This document shows, piece after piece, positions 43,440 through 52,310 of a stretch of DNA of 54,876 nucleotides (its first letter is position 1; every line of letters starts with the position of its first letter). A program made the position numbers and the translations under genes. The stretch is taken from positions 1 through 54,876 of the forward strand of contig JAJRVV010000029.1 of NCBI GenBank assembly GCA_024277135.1, given 5' to 3'. The notes below the pieces were generated by a model, which was not told the DNA's origin, made no database searches, and saw only the letters and a list, made by a program, of their open reading frames with translations. The DNA comes from Chloroflexota bacterium (GTDB taxonomy: Bacteria; Chloroflexota; Anaerolineae; Promineifilales; Promineifilaceae).

Positions 43440-44421
43440 CCAGCGCCAGCGCCACGCCTAACATGCCCGCCAAAATGCCAATCAACCAATACCGCTGCAC
43501 AATTTGGGTCTCGCTCCAGCCAATCAGTTCAAAATGATGGTGCAGCGGCGCCATTTTGAACAACCGTTTGCCGCCGGTTCGCTTGAAATAAAGCACTTGC
43601 AGCGTGGTGGACAGCATGGTGGCCATGGGTACGGCCGCGATCACCGGCAAAATCAGCCATTGATTCGTCATCAGCGCCACCACGCCCAACATGCCGCCCA
43701 ACGCCTGCGAACCCACGTCGCCCATGAACATCTGCGCCGGTTTGGCATTGAACCACAAAAAGGCGAAACAAGCGCCCACAGTGATGAAACACAAGATGAC
43801 CAAAAATTGCTGGTCTTGCAAAAATGCGATGATGCCATAAGCGATAAAAGCGGCGGCGGCGATGACGCCAGCCAATCCGTCCAGCCCGTCGGTGATGTTG
43901 ACCGCGTTGGCCGTGCCGGCGATGATGATGACGGCCACTGGAATGTAAAAGACGCCGATGTCCAGCAAAACCGGGATGGTGGGCACAGCCATCCACCCAT
44001 TTCGACCGTTGACCAGCCAATACAGAAAAACGGCCGCCACCAGCGCGATGCCCAGTTGAAACAAAATTTTCACCCGCGCCCGCATCCCTTCGCCCGGCCG
44101 CAGGCGGAAACCTTGATAATCATCAATCCCGCCCAAAATGGAGTAGGCGACCAAGACGCCCAGCGGGACTGCCACGCTCTCTGCGATCTCCAACGCCTGG
44201 ACGATCTGGACGATGTTGACCACGACGCTGATCAACACGATCCAGCCCACAATGAGAATGCCGCCCATGGCCGGCGTGCCCATCTTCGCCAGGTGCGTCT
44301 GCGGCCCGTCTATGCGGATTTGCTTGCCCATCCGCATCCGGCGCATGAACTCGATGAGCGGACTGCCCCAGATGACAGCCATGAGGAAGGTGACGCCGCC
44401 TAATGTGAGGGCGAATGCCAT
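43435..44421 (-). CDS. mraY: phospho-N-acetylmuramoyl-pentapeptide transferase
   Basis: 328 aa. Makes lipid I. Ten helices; motifs GGIDDYQGFRLRPGEGMRAR, NAVNITDGLDGLAG, FMGDVGSQALGG and MAPLHHHFELIGWSE are typical of MraY. Ends inside a 7-base array and begins 3 bp after murF. Confidence 0.95.
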   Translation of the reverse strand: MAFALTLGGVTFLMAVIWGSPLIEFMRRMRMGKQIRIDGPQTHLAKMGTPAMGGILIVGWIVLISVVVNIVQIVQALEIAESVAVPLGVLVAYSILGGIDDYQGFRLRPGEGMRARVKILFQLGIALVAAVFLYWLVNGRNGWMAVPTIPVLLDIGVFYIPVAVIIIAGTANAVNITDGLDGLAGVIAAAAFIAYGIIAFLQDQQFLVILCFITVGACFAFLWFNAKPAQMFMGDVGSQALGGMLGVVALMTNQWLILPVIAAVPMATMLSTTLQVLYFKRTGGKRLFKMAPLHHHFELIGWSETQIVQRYWLIGILAGMLGVALALV

Positions 44422-44424
44422 GCC

Positions 44425-45828
44425 TCACCCTTCTCCCAGGGCGGTGACGATGCGATCCAGGCGCATGCCCCAAGATGCTTTCACTAAAATCACATCATTG
44501 GGTTGGATGCGTTCGCGTAGGGCAGCGACGGCCGTTTCCACATCATCCACTATCGCCACCCGATCTGGGGGCATTCCCACCGCCAACGCTTCCTCGCCAA
44601 TCCAACGGCCGCGTTTGCCTACCGCGATCAGCGTATGGGCCACAACCGCTGCCCGCCGCCCCACCAACCGGTGGGACTGCTCTTCCACGTGGCCCAATTC
44701 CAACATATCGCCCAAGACGGCCAACCGACGGCCGTCCAAATCCTGGAGCAAATTCAAGGCCGCCATCATCGAATCCGGGCTGGCGTTGTACGTATCGTCA
44801 ATGATGATGGAGCCATCCGGGCCAGGAACGGCCACCAGCCGCAGTTGCGCCGTCGTTTGCCCCAGTCCGGCCACGATTTCAGCCCAGGACATGCCATCTA
44901 CCAAGCCAACGGCCGTAGACCGAAGTGCGGTGTGTACGTTATGCCGTCCCAAAAGCGGCACCTGCACGCTTAGCGCTTCCTGTTTGTGGTGGAGCGTAAA
45001 CCGCACCCCTTCTAACCCCATCGAATGAATATTATCCGCCCACAAATCAGCCCGGCTGTCCAGGCCGTAGGTGAACACGCGGGCGGCAGTATGGTCGGCC
45101 ATGCTCATCACCAACTCGTCGTCCCGGTTCAACACAGCCACGCCGTCAGCCGGCAAGGCTTCGACTAACTCTTGCTTGGCGGCCACGATAGCCGACATCG
45201 TGCCCAGCCGTTCCAAATGCACCGGGCCAATCATCGTCACTACTCCGATGTGGGGTTGGGCCAGGTCGCACAAGAGGGCGATCTCCCCCTGGACGTACAT
45301 GCCCATTTCCAACACCGCCCGCTGGTGATGGCGCTGCAATGCCAGTAAAGTGAGCGGCAGGCCGATCTCGTTGTTGTAATTCCCTGGCGATTTTAAGGTG
45401 CGGTAGCGGCGGGACAAGACGGTGTGCATCAGTTCTTTGGTGGAGGTTTTGCCTACGCTGCCGGTGATGCCCACCACATGCACGCTGAACCGCTGCCGCC
45501 ACGCTTTGGCCGCTTGTTGCAGGGCAGTGAGCGTGTTTTCAACTACCAGCGTCATCGGCGCGCTTAACGTTTGCGGCAGTTGGCTGGTGCGCGTGTCAAT
45601 GGTCAGGTGGTCGCCGGGTAACGGCCGTTCCACCACCGCCGCCACTGCCCCTTTCTGGAACGCATCCGCCACAAAATCATGCCCGTCCACTTTTTCGCCG
45701 TCAAAAGCGAAGAAGAGGCTGCCGGGCACAACCTGGCGGCTGTCCACAACGGCCGTCGTCACCGCCGGTTCGGCGCCGGTGGGTTGGTAATCGGTGTACG
45801 TTTCCAGAAAATGCCCAATCGTTAACAT
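44425..45828 (-). CDS. murF: UDP-MurNAc-tripeptide-D-Ala-D-Ala ligase
   Basis: 467 aa. Adds D-Ala-D-Ala to complete the pentapeptide. ATP loop GITGSVGKTSTKEL, NYNNEIGLPLTLL and DDTYNASPDSMMAAL are diagnostic of MurF. A 7-base array lies upstream, in the place where murE is commonly found. Confidence 0.95.
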   Translation of the reverse strand: MLTIGHFLETYTDYQPTGAEPAVTTAVVDSRQVVPGSLFFAFDGEKVDGHDFVADAFQKGAVAAVVERPLPGDHLTIDTRTSQLPQTLSAPMTLVVENTLTALQQAAKAWRQRFSVHVVGITGSVGKTSTKELMHTVLSRRYRTLKSPGNYNNEIGLPLTLLALQRHHQRAVLEMGMYVQGEIALLCDLAQPHIGVVTMIGPVHLERLGTMSAIVAAKQELVEALPADGVAVLNRDDELVMSMADHTAARVFTYGLDSRADLWADNIHSMGLEGVRFTLHHKQEALSVQVPLLGRHNVHTALRSTAVGLVDGMSWAEIVAGLGQTTAQLRLVAVPGPDGSIIIDDTYNASPDSMMAALNLLQDLDGRRLAVLGDMLELGHVEEQSHRLVGRRAAVVAHTLIAVGKRGRWIGEEALAVGMPPDRVAIVDDVETAVAALRERIQPNDVILVKASWGMRLDRIVTALGEG

Positions 45829-45840
45829 ACCTGATAGGCA

Positions 45841-45910
45841 GTATTCAGCAGGTAGTATTCAGTATTCAGTTGACATCTCTCACACTGAACACTGAACACT
45901 GAACACTGAA
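45841..45910. repeat. 7-base-period array 14, at the usual murE position
   Basis: GTATTCA, GCAGGTA, GTATTCA, GTATTCA, GTTGACA, TCTCTCA, then four CACTGAA: ten heptamers in unbroken register. It fills nearly the whole 91-bp murF/ftsI gap. Confidence 0.85.
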
Positions 45911-45919
45911 CACCGTTTC

Positions 45920-47665
45920 CTAATTTTGCCGGGCGGCCATGACGTCGGCGCGGAGGCGGATGTTGTCCGGCGGGATGTCCAACAGAACGACTAGCTCTTC
46001 CACCAAATCGGCGAACACGGGAGCGGCCGTTTGCGACCCCCAGGGGGCGCTGGTGGGACGATCCAGCTTCACAAACACCACAATCTCCGGGTTGTCGGCG
46101 GGCAGCCAGCCCACAAACGAGCCGATCACATCATTCTCCAAATAGCCAAATTCGCCGGGAATCTGGGCCGTGCCGGTTTTTCCGGCGATAGTGTAGCCGG
46201 GAACCTGCGCTTGCGGCACTTCACGAGCCACCGCTTGTATCGCCATTGCTGTCAGCAAATCGGCCGTTTCTGGGGTGATGGGGCGGTTTTGCACATCCAG
46301 TCGGTGTATAAATGTCCCATTCTCCGTGCGAATTTCTTGCACCAGATAAGGCTGCATCTGATAACCGTCATTGGCAATAGCGGCAATCGCCGAAATCATC
46401 TGAATAGAAGTGACTGCCAGACTTTGGCCATAAGCATTGGTGGCGATAAACGACTCGGTCCAATTTTCGTCGCCGGGCAATGGCATGATGCCGCTGGCTT
46501 CACCCTCCAGATCAATGCCGGTGGGGCGGCCAAAGTTGAACTGCTGTAAATAATCGTAGAAAACATCCGTCCCCATCCAGGTGGCGATGGTGACCGCGCC
46601 TACGTTTAAGGAGCGAGCTAACAGCGTTGTCATGTCAGTGTCGCCAGGGGCGCTACGGTCCCAGTTGTAGGTAACGTGGCCGCCCACTTCGATGACGCCG
46701 GCGTCGTAGTAGGTGGTTTGCGGCGTGACGGTTCTCGAATCTAAAGCGGCCGCCATGGTGATTAACTTCATCACCGAACCCGGCTCGAACTGGGCGTTGA
46801 CGGCCGGATTGGAGAAAACGTCCGCATCTTCTTCCTCAAAGTAATCGGCGGGGGAGTAGCAGGGCATGTTGGCCAGGGCAATGATGGCTCCGGTGCGCGG
46901 ATCCATGACGATGATGGTGCCAGAGACAGCGCCGTGCTCTTGCAGCGCTTGCTGGAGACGTTGTTCAACCAGACGCTGCACAGAGCGATCAATGGTCAGG
47001 ACCAGGTCGGCCCCTTCCCGAGCGACAACTCCCGGCTGCACGGTGAGGGGAGATACGTCAATTACGGCGCTGGCTTCCTGACCGGCCATCTCTTGTTGGT
47101 AGTAAGCCTCCAATCCAAACTTACCTTCGTCATCAAAATCGAGGAATCCCAGCGTGTGGCAGAGCATGTCATTCTGGGGGTAAAAGCGGCGTGGGATCGG
47201 TTCTAACTGGACGCCTTGACTTTCCAGTTCGCGCAGCATTCCGGCCGTTTCGGCGTTGACATAGCTAGAGATTAAGACGTAAACGGGGTCTTCCACTTCT
47301 TCTGCCTCGTCCTCGGTTTGCCCAGGTTTATTGTTGGATTGCGGGTCGATTTTAGCCAGGATTTCTGCCCGGGGTATTTGCAAAATGGTGGTTAAAGAGG
47401 TGGCAAGAGAATTAGTGTCGGTGATGAAATTGGGGGATACGCTGACGCGGTAATCCTGGGTGTTGGCAGCCAGCACGGCCCCATTGCGGTCGTAAACAAT
47501 GCCTCGCTCCGGCTCGTCTATCACGGTGATGTAATTAGGAGCTAGCTCCCCCCACTTCGGGCCGTCAATGACCATAAACAGGAATAAGCGGCCGACGATG
47601 ATGACGGTGGCAAAGATGAGACCAGCGATGACAAACCACAACCGCTTTTGAGCGTTATTCTTCAC
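45920..47665 (-). CDS. ftsI: septal penicillin-binding protein (FtsI/PBP2 class B)
   Basis: 581 aa. N-terminal membrane helix, pedestal domain, then transpeptidase with SVMK (Ser near 297), SLN (in ARSLNVGAV) and KTG (in GKTGTAQ, near 495). Crosslinks septal peptidoglycan. No PASTA domain at the end. Its first bases overlap the ftsL gene. Confidence 0.94.
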   Translation of the reverse strand: MKNNAQKRLWFVIAGLIFATVIIVGRLFLFMVIDGPKWGELAPNYITVIDEPERGIVYDRNGAVLAANTQDYRVSVSPNFITDTNSLATSLTTILQIPRAEILAKIDPQSNNKPGQTEDEAEEVEDPVYVLISSYVNAETAGMLRELESQGVQLEPIPRRFYPQNDMLCHTLGFLDFDDEGKFGLEAYYQQEMAGQEASAVIDVSPLTVQPGVVAREGADLVLTIDRSVQRLVEQRLQQALQEHGAVSGTIIVMDPRTGAIIALANMPCYSPADYFEEEDADVFSNPAVNAQFEPGSVMKLITMAAALDSRTVTPQTTYYDAGVIEVGGHVTYNWDRSAPGDTDMTTLLARSLNVGAVTIATWMGTDVFYDYLQQFNFGRPTGIDLEGEASGIMPLPGDENWTESFIATNAYGQSLAVTSIQMISAIAAIANDGYQMQPYLVQEIRTENGTFIHRLDVQNRPITPETADLLTAMAIQAVAREVPQAQVPGYTIAGKTGTAQIPGEFGYLENDVIGSFVGWLPADNPEIVVFVKLDRPTSAPWGSQTAAPVFADLVEELVVLLDIPPDNIRLRADVMAARQN

Positions 47666-48143
47666 GAGACTCTCCTTTGACCAGGTCGTTGATACTGTCC
47701 TCGATGGCTAACCAGAAGGCTTGGCGGATAGTGGCCGGCGGGGGAGCGACGGCCGTCTCCGCATCCGGTGTTGAGGGTTCGGGAACGGCCGTCTCCGCCA
47801 CTGGGTAGTTGGGGACGATCACATACTCAATATCATCGGGCCGCGCTGGGATAAACCCCAGCCGGATCGCTGCCGATTGCAGCCGTTCCAGCGACTGCGC
47901 TTCTGCGATTTGCTTCTCAATGGCCGAATTTTCCCGCTTCAAATCAATTAACCCGCTTTGCAAAATCTGCACCTGACGTCCGGTGGTGGCAATTCGGCTT
48001 GATTGGCGCAGGAAAATGGTTCCCAGAAGGGCTGCGATCACCAAAATCACACCCCAACCCAACACAGCCTGAAACTCAGCTAGTCGGGTTAGCCGTTTCA
48101 GTTGGGCGCGGGTTTGCCGATTGGGTCGCATAACAGTTGTCAT
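47655..48143 (-). CDS. ftsL: FtsL/septum formation initiator-like protein
   Basis: 162 aa. A basic N-terminus, one membrane helix (about 30-48, GWGVILVIAALLGTIFL), then a coiled coil (IATTGRQVQILQSGLIDLKRENSAIEK...). The C-terminal third is Pro/Thr/Ala-rich. Sequence similarity is weak, so the name rests on topology and its rsmH-ftsI location. Overlaps both neighbours. Confidence 0.8.
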   Translation of the reverse strand: MTTVMRPNRQTRAQLKRLTRLAEFQAVLGWGVILVIAALLGTIFLRQSSRIATTGRQVQILQSGLIDLKRENSAIEKQIAEAQSLERLQSAAIRLGFIPARPDDIEYVIVPNYPVAETAVPEPSTPDAETAVAPPPATIRQAFWLAIEDSINDLVKGESREE

Positions 48144-49069
48144 TCGTTTATCTTTTCGGCCACACGGAGCCGAGCGCTGCGGCTGCGCGGGTTTTGCCGG
48201 ATCTCTTCGTTGGACGCTTTAATCACCTTGCGCGTCACCAAATGCAACGCGGCCTGGGCGTTGCAGGTGCAGATGGGCTGCGCCGGCGGACAAATGCACC
48301 CCTGACTGAGCTGGCGGAAATATCGCTTGACAAATCTATCCTCCAGCGAATGGAAGCTGATGACGGCAATTCGGCCGCCCGGCTTGAGCAATTCTATTGC
48401 TGCCGGAATGCCTTGTTCAACGGCCGTCAACTCCTGGTTGACAGCGATGCGCAGCGCCTGAAACACGCGCGTTGCCGGATGAATCCGTTCCCGCCGCCGC
48501 ACCGTTGTTTCGATCAACTCTGCTAGTTGGCGGGTGGTGTGAATGGGCCGGGCCGGGATGATGGCGCGGGCGATGCGGCGGCTGTGCCGTTCTTCGCCAT
48601 ACCGCCAAAAGATGCGGGACAGTTCAGCTTCCGTTAAATTGTTAATCAGGTCGGCGGCTGTTTCCCCGTGAGTGGGGTCAAACCGCATGTCTAGCGGGCC
48701 ATCTAGCCGAAAAGAAAATCCGCGTTCCCGGTTAGCCAATTGCCGGGAAGAAAGCCCCAAATCGAACAAAATGCCATCCGCCGGGTCAAAGCCATGCCGG
48801 GGGACGATGGTCGCCATGTCGGTGTAGCTGGCGTTGACCAGCGTGACCCGGTTGCCGTAGCCGGCCAGTTTCGTGCGGGCAAATTCGACCGCTTCCGGAT
48901 CGCGGTCAAAGGCCAAAACGCGCCCATCGGGCGCGGAACTATCTAAAATAGCGGCGGTATGTCCACCGGCGCCCAGGGTGGCGTCTATGTAACGGCCGTC
49001 AGCCTGGGGCCGTATCGCTGCCAAAACTTGGGCAAGGAGGACAGGGATGTGGGCATTTTGATTTGCCAT
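48140..49069 (-). CDS. rsmH: 16S rRNA m4C1402 methyltransferase
   Basis: 309 aa. N4-methylates C1402 in 16S rRNA. The N-terminus HIPVLLAQVLAAI, SAM-binding DATLGAGGHTAAIL, and the LGLSSRQL and SFHSLEDRFVKRYF motifs identify RsmH (MraW). Its start is separated from mraZ by a family-A repeat. Confidence 0.95.
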   Translation of the reverse strand: MANQNAHIPVLLAQVLAAIRPQADGRYIDATLGAGGHTAAILDSSAPDGRVLAFDRDPEAVEFARTKLAGYGNRVTLVNASYTDMATIVPRHGFDPADGILFDLGLSSRQLANRERGFSFRLDGPLDMRFDPTHGETAADLINNLTEAELSRIFWRYGEERHSRRIARAIIPARPIHTTRQLAELIETTVRRRERIHPATRVFQALRIAVNQELTAVEQGIPAAIELLKPGGRIAVISFHSLEDRFVKRYFRQLSQGCICPPAQPICTCNAQAALHLVTRKVIKASNEEIRQNPRSRSARLRVAEKINE

Positions 49070-49092
49070 TGAACTAAAACGGTAACTAATTT

Positions 49093-49154
49093 AGACATCC
49101 GATTTCTTGCTGTTGAGTACACAGGTATTCTTTTTGATGAGAAATCGGATGTCT
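49093..49154. repeat. 15-bp-arm inverted repeat, family A, copy 3
   Basis: Arms 49093-49107 and 49140-49154 are identical to the copies at 1007 and 9122; the 32-base loop is unrelated. Lies between mraZ and rsmH within one operon, so it is not simply a terminator. Confidence 0.75.
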
Positions 49155-49168
49155 TGCCGAGAGGCGTT

Positions 49169-49594
49169 TTAGATTCCCAAATCCTCCCAACGGGCGGCGT
49201 CGCCATCACTTTCTATGTCAGCGCGAACGGTTTGCCAATCGGCGCTGTTCCAGATTTCCAGATAGTTGAACATGCCGGCGATGACGACCTCGCCGTTGAT
49301 CCCGGCAAATTGGCGTAGGTAGGGGGGCAGCAGGATACGGCCCTGGCGATCGGGCGCCAAATCCACAGCTCCGGAGAAGACGCGGCGGCGAAAGGCGCGC
49401 ATCCCCTCATCGGATAACGGCCGTTGCGCGATACGGTTCGCCAATTCCTGCCAGCCATCCAGCGGGAACATCATCAGATTTTGGTCGAATCCGCGCGTGA
49501 CAACCAAGCCGGCCGCCAGCAGCCCGCGATATTTTGCCGGGATGGTCAGCCGTCCTTTATCATCAACGGTGTGGGTGTATTCGCCCAGAAACAT
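49169..49594 (-). CDS. mraZ: transcriptional regulator MraZ
   Basis: 141 aa. Two SpoVT/AbrB-like halves, with DDKGRLTIPAKYR and DRQGRILLPPYLR. MraZ forms rings and represses the dcw promoter. AAGGGG precedes the ATG at 49594. First gene of the cluster, as in most bacteria. Direct-repeat boxes are present upstream. Confidence 0.95.
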   Translation of the reverse strand: MFLGEYTHTVDDKGRLTIPAKYRGLLAAGLVVTRGFDQNLMMFPLDGWQELANRIAQRPLSDEGMRAFRRRVFSGAVDLAPDRQGRILLPPYLRQFAGINGEVVIAGMFNYLEIWNSADWQTVRADIESDGDAARWEDLGI

Positions 49595-49665
49595 TTTACC
49601 CCTTATTAGAACAACCGTTCTTAAAACGTCCCATTTTCACTAAGGTTGCGGTACAAATTTAACTA

Positions 49666-49736
49666 TTTTGTCCCACTTTACCCCACTTTGCACCATTTTT
49701 CGCCCACAGTATACACCAAAGCCCCATCTATGTGAA
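49666..49736 (-). promoter_or_regulatory. dcw promoter with four MraZ-type boxes
   Basis: TTCACA (49731-49736), 17 bases, TATACT (49708-49713). Just downstream, TGGGC, TGGTG, TGGGG, TGGGA (49702-49706, 49691-49695, 49681-49685, 49671-49675) repeat every 10-11 bases, two preceded by AAAG. A fifth TGGGA is at 49629-49633. This matches the known MraZ operator form. Confidence 0.75.
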
Positions 49737-49809
49737 GGGGGCTGGTTCAATGTTTTAAGGTAAGAAGGGCTGTTTACCGAGAAAGAGGGCGTGAATTTTT
49801 GGCAAAAAG

Positions 49810-49839
49810 AAAGCTCCAGGTGGGGAAACCTGGAGCTTT
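49810..49839. terminator. bidirectional terminator hairpin
   Basis: AAAGCTCCAGGT (49810-49821) pairs perfectly with ACCTGGAGCTTT (49828-49839); T-rich on both sides. It separates the dcw promoter region from the genes near 50 kb. The span 49845-49940 holds nothing I can support. Confidence 0.7.
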
Positions 49840-49943
49840 TCTGAGGAAGGAGGAGGAAAACAAATGTTTCTTATTAGTCTCGACTTTAGGGTAAATCATT
49901 TGGATGTACAGGTAAATGGGATGATTAGGCCATGACATGGCTC

Positions 49944-49985
49944 CTAGTATCAGTTTTCAGTAAGCAGCAAGCAGTTTTCAGTTGT
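49944..49985. repeat. 7-base-period array 15
   Basis: CTAGTAT, CAGTTTT, CAGTAAG, CAGCAAG, CAGTTTT, CAGTTGT in register. It covers the stop codon of the 41-aa ORF. Confidence 0.65.
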
Positions 49986-50103
49986 CGAAGCGGGAGTCGT
50001 CCAGTTTTTTGTGGAGTTCTTCTTCTGTGGACAAAGGCGGGGTGTGGGGCACGGCCGTCAACAGAATCGTCAACAACACAAACCAAACTTTGTTCGTTTT
50101 CAT
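49978..50103 (-). CDS. possible 41-aa signal-anchored peptide
   Basis: An N-terminal hydrophobic stretch (KVWFVLLTILLTAVP) after MKTNK, then a charged tail (STEEELHKKLDDSRFDN). It follows the death-like-domain gene on the same strand and carries one ACGGCCGT. A hairpin (50112-50144) lies between, and the ribosome site is poor, so expression is uncertain. Confidence 0.35.
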   Translation of the reverse strand: MKTNKVWFVLLTILLTAVPHTPPLSTEEELHKKLDDSRFDN

Positions 50104-50111
50104 GTGAGCAA

Positions 50112-50144
50112 ATCCACCCGGAGATTGCAAACCTCTGGGTGGAT
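50112..50144 (-). terminator. hairpin after the death-like-domain gene
   Basis: ATCCACCC pairs with GGGTGGAT, extended past one mismatch, immediately after the stop at 50147 on the minus strand. Only three Ts follow. Confidence 0.5.
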
Positions 50145-50146
50145 GA

Positions 50147-50959
50147 TTATGAATTGGCGTGAATCAAGGCAACCAATTCATCAATGCGATTACGCCGGTA
50201 GAGGTACAACAATAACCTGCGCACCCTCTCTTTTTTGCCGCCAGCGCCCAACTGCTCCCAATCAATGTTCAAGCGGCGGGCCATGTTTGCCAGCGCGTTG
50301 AGGTCAAAATGGGCTAACAGGTAGTGGCGCAAGATGGTGGGCGGCGAATCCTCGGTGATTTTTTCCAGACGGGGCAAATTTTCCGGCGGCGGCGGGGTGA
50401 GGATACGTTCGACGGCCAGCGCCAGCGGGCCGGTTTGGCCGTTGGTTTCGGCCCAATCCATCAGGCGGATGATGAGCTGGTTCATCTCCTGGTTGAGGCT
50501 GATGATGTCGTTTTCGTTGACGCCCAAGTCAAAGATGAGGTCGAGGATGTCGTCGCGGCCCAGCCGTTGGCGAACTTGGTTGTAGAGCATTTGCCTGTCG
50601 AAAGCGGTGGCGCTGCTCTCAGCGGTGGGCGCGCGAGCTGGTTCAAAAATGGGTACGGCCGTTTCCGTTGGCGCGATGGTCACCGGTGACTTGGCGTCCA
50701 CCAACGGCCGTAACAGCCCCCACACCCACACTGCCGCCCCGCCAAAAATGGCGCCGCTGATGATGTAGAAGAAAAAGCCTAGTTCTGCCAGCATCTCTGC
50801 CCGGCCAAACGTGCCCAGGAAAGTGTCCAACAACACGGCCGTCGTCGCCGCCAACAAGCCAATGCCCCACACCAGAGACGGCCGTCGCAGAAACAAGATT
50901 AGAAAAACAATGACGATGAGTGACTTAATAATCAAAAGAAATGTCATAATGGTTGTCAA
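50147..50959 (-). CDS. membrane protein with two death-like (effector-associated-type) domains
   Basis: 270 aa. Three helices (about 5-25, 31-50, 59-82) are followed by a Pro/Thr/Ala linker and two helical modules: 121-188 (LYNQVRQRLGRDDILDLIFDLGV, then IIRLMDWAETNG..LALAVERI) and 208-268 (LRHYLLAHFDLNALANMARRL, then LLLYLYRRNRIDELVALI). Both have the helix spacing of bacterial effector-associated or death-like domains, adaptors in conflict systems that join sensors to effectors. No caspase, TIR or NTPase partner is in view. Assignment is from pattern only. Confidence 0.6.
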   Translation of the reverse strand: MTTIMTFLLIIKSLIVIVFLILFLRRPSLVWGIGLLAATTAVLLDTFLGTFGRAEMLAELGFFFYIISGAIFGGAAVWVWGLLRPLVDAKSPVTIAPTETAVPIFEPARAPTAESSATAFDRQMLYNQVRQRLGRDDILDLIFDLGVNENDIISLNQEMNQLIIRLMDWAETNGQTGPLALAVERILTPPPPENLPRLEKITEDSPPTILRHYLLAHFDLNALANMARRLNIDWEQLGAGGKKERVRRLLLYLYRRNRIDELVALIHANS

Positions 50960-51092
50960 ATGCGGTTGACCTGACTATGCTACCGATAGATTTTAGCACC
51001 CACCTCCGCCGGTGCAAGGCAATCAGATCAGCGCAACCTGGCAAACCCTAACCCGTATAGGCAGTGGTTTGCCAAGAGGCAAACGAGTTGGA

Positions 51093-51491
51093 ATGTTTAT
51101 GGACAAGCAAAAGGATGACCCAATGGTATCGGAAAAAGCGCTGGCTGTGAAAGCGAAACAGCCGGGATTCTGGCGTGAAATGTGGCAGCAGGCGCGGCTG
51201 GTTTATCGGCTGGTGCGCGACTCGGAAGTGCCTGTTTATCTTAAGATTTTGCCTTTTTTGGCGGTGGCCTATGTCCTCTTTCCTTTCGACATCATCAGCG
51301 ATTTCGTGCCGGTGTTAGGGCAGGTAGATGATGGGATGGTCTTGCTGATTGGGTCGAAACTTTTTATTGGGCTGGCTCCGCAAACGGCCGTCGCCCGCCA
51401 CCTGCAAGCCATTCGAGAGCAGGATGGGTATGGCCCGGATGATGACGTGACCGATGCCATCATCATCGAAGCCGAACCGGAAAACGAGTAA
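51093..51491 (+). CDS. DUF1232 (YkvA-like) membrane protein
   Basis: 132 aa. The DUF1232 core VYLKILPFLAVAYVLFPFDIISDFVPVLGQVDD is at about 48-80, with one or two membrane-associated helices. The C-terminus is very acidic. Function unknown. Several starts are possible (51093, 51099, 51123), none with a strong ribosome site. Convergent with the FHA gene. Confidence 0.8.
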   Translation: MFMDKQKDDPMVSEKALAVKAKQPGFWREMWQQARLVYRLVRDSEVPVYLKILPFLAVAYVLFPFDIISDFVPVLGQVDDGMVLLIGSKLFIGLAPQTAVARHLQAIREQDGYGPDDDVTDAIIIEAEPENE

Positions 51492-51507
51492 CGGTCAGAG
51501 AACGAAA

Positions 51508-51533
51508 AAAGACCGGGTTTGCGCCCGGTCTTT
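51508..51533. terminator. bidirectional terminator between convergent genes
   Basis: AAAGACCGGG (51508-51517) and CCCGGTCTTT (51524-51533), perfect 10-bp stem, TTTGCG loop, with A-run before and T-rich tract after. Confidence 0.8.
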
Positions 51534-51568
51534 CCATTTTCGTTCTTCTGTAGCCTTACCGAGGTCAG

Positions 51569-52216
51569 TTAAAACCCTGACTCCAGATATTGGAGCAAGA
51601 TATCTCCCCACCAGTAATAACCTGATAAGAAAAAGGCACAACAACAGAGGGTAAACAGCAGGAAGATGCCGGCAATGATCATGCCCGTGCGTCGCTTTTC
51701 CCCCCCTGGTTCTTCCACATTCTCTATCACGGGTGGTGGGGGTGGGGGCGGTGGTGGCTGCTGCCGGGAAACAGGCGGTGGTGAGGTGACTGGGGAGGCT
51801 GGCGGTGGCGCCAGATCGGCCGTCACTTTGGGCGGCGTGCGATCTTCCTCGGCAAAGGTCATCTGCCCGGCGGGATCGATCATCGTTGCCATTATATCGG
51901 CATCGCTGCCGACCGCTTGATATTTCAGGACGACGCCGCTGCCAAAGACGATGGATTGACCCGGCTGTAACGCCACCGGCTCATCCCCCAACCGCTCGCC
52001 GTCAATGTAAGTGCCGTTGGTGCTGCCCATGTCTTGAAGCTGGTAGCCGACGGCCGTTTTCTCCAGCCGGGCGTGGCGGCGAGAGATCTCCGGGTCGGCG
52101 ATGCTGATGTCGGACATCGGATCGCGGCCCACACTGATTTTGTCGGCTAACAGGGGAAATGTCTGGCCCGGTTTAGGCCCTTTGCTTATTATGAGTTGAA
52201 ACGTTTGCTCTGACAC
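51569..52216 (-). CDS. FHA-domain protein with C-terminal membrane anchor
   Basis: 215 aa. N-terminal FHA domain (about 5-100) with SVGRDPMSDISIADPEISRRHARL and GSTNGTYIDGERL, the phosphothreonine-binding residues. A long Pro-rich linker follows (a run of prolines near 155-165), then one membrane helix (about 178-198). It probably recruits Thr-phosphorylated proteins to the membrane. MurJ upstream on the same strand suggests a wall-synthesis link, as FHA proteins regulate MurJ in some bacteria (inference). Confidence 0.85.
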   Translation of the reverse strand: MSEQTFQLIISKGPKPGQTFPLLADKISVGRDPMSDISIADPEISRRHARLEKTAVGYQLQDMGSTNGTYIDGERLGDEPVALQPGQSIVFGSGVVLKYQAVGSDADIMATMIDPAGQMTFAEEDRTPPKVTADLAPPPASPVTSPPPVSRQQPPPPPPPPPVIENVEEPGGEKRRTGMIIAGIFLLFTLCCCAFFLSGYYWWGDILLQYLESGF

Positions 52217-52310
52217 GGCTTCTTCCTTTTACCTGTTTGGCTGCCGGAAACCGGTTCCGACAGAGGACAATACTAGAAATCACCCGGTCACATTTTACAC
52301 GATTTGTTTT

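Noticed and set aside
49864..49935. 23-aa frame with a strong AGGAGG site after the 49810 hairpin
   Set aside because: No hydrophobic, charged or conserved pattern, no promoter seen, and the purine-rich tract is probably part of the terminator surroundings.
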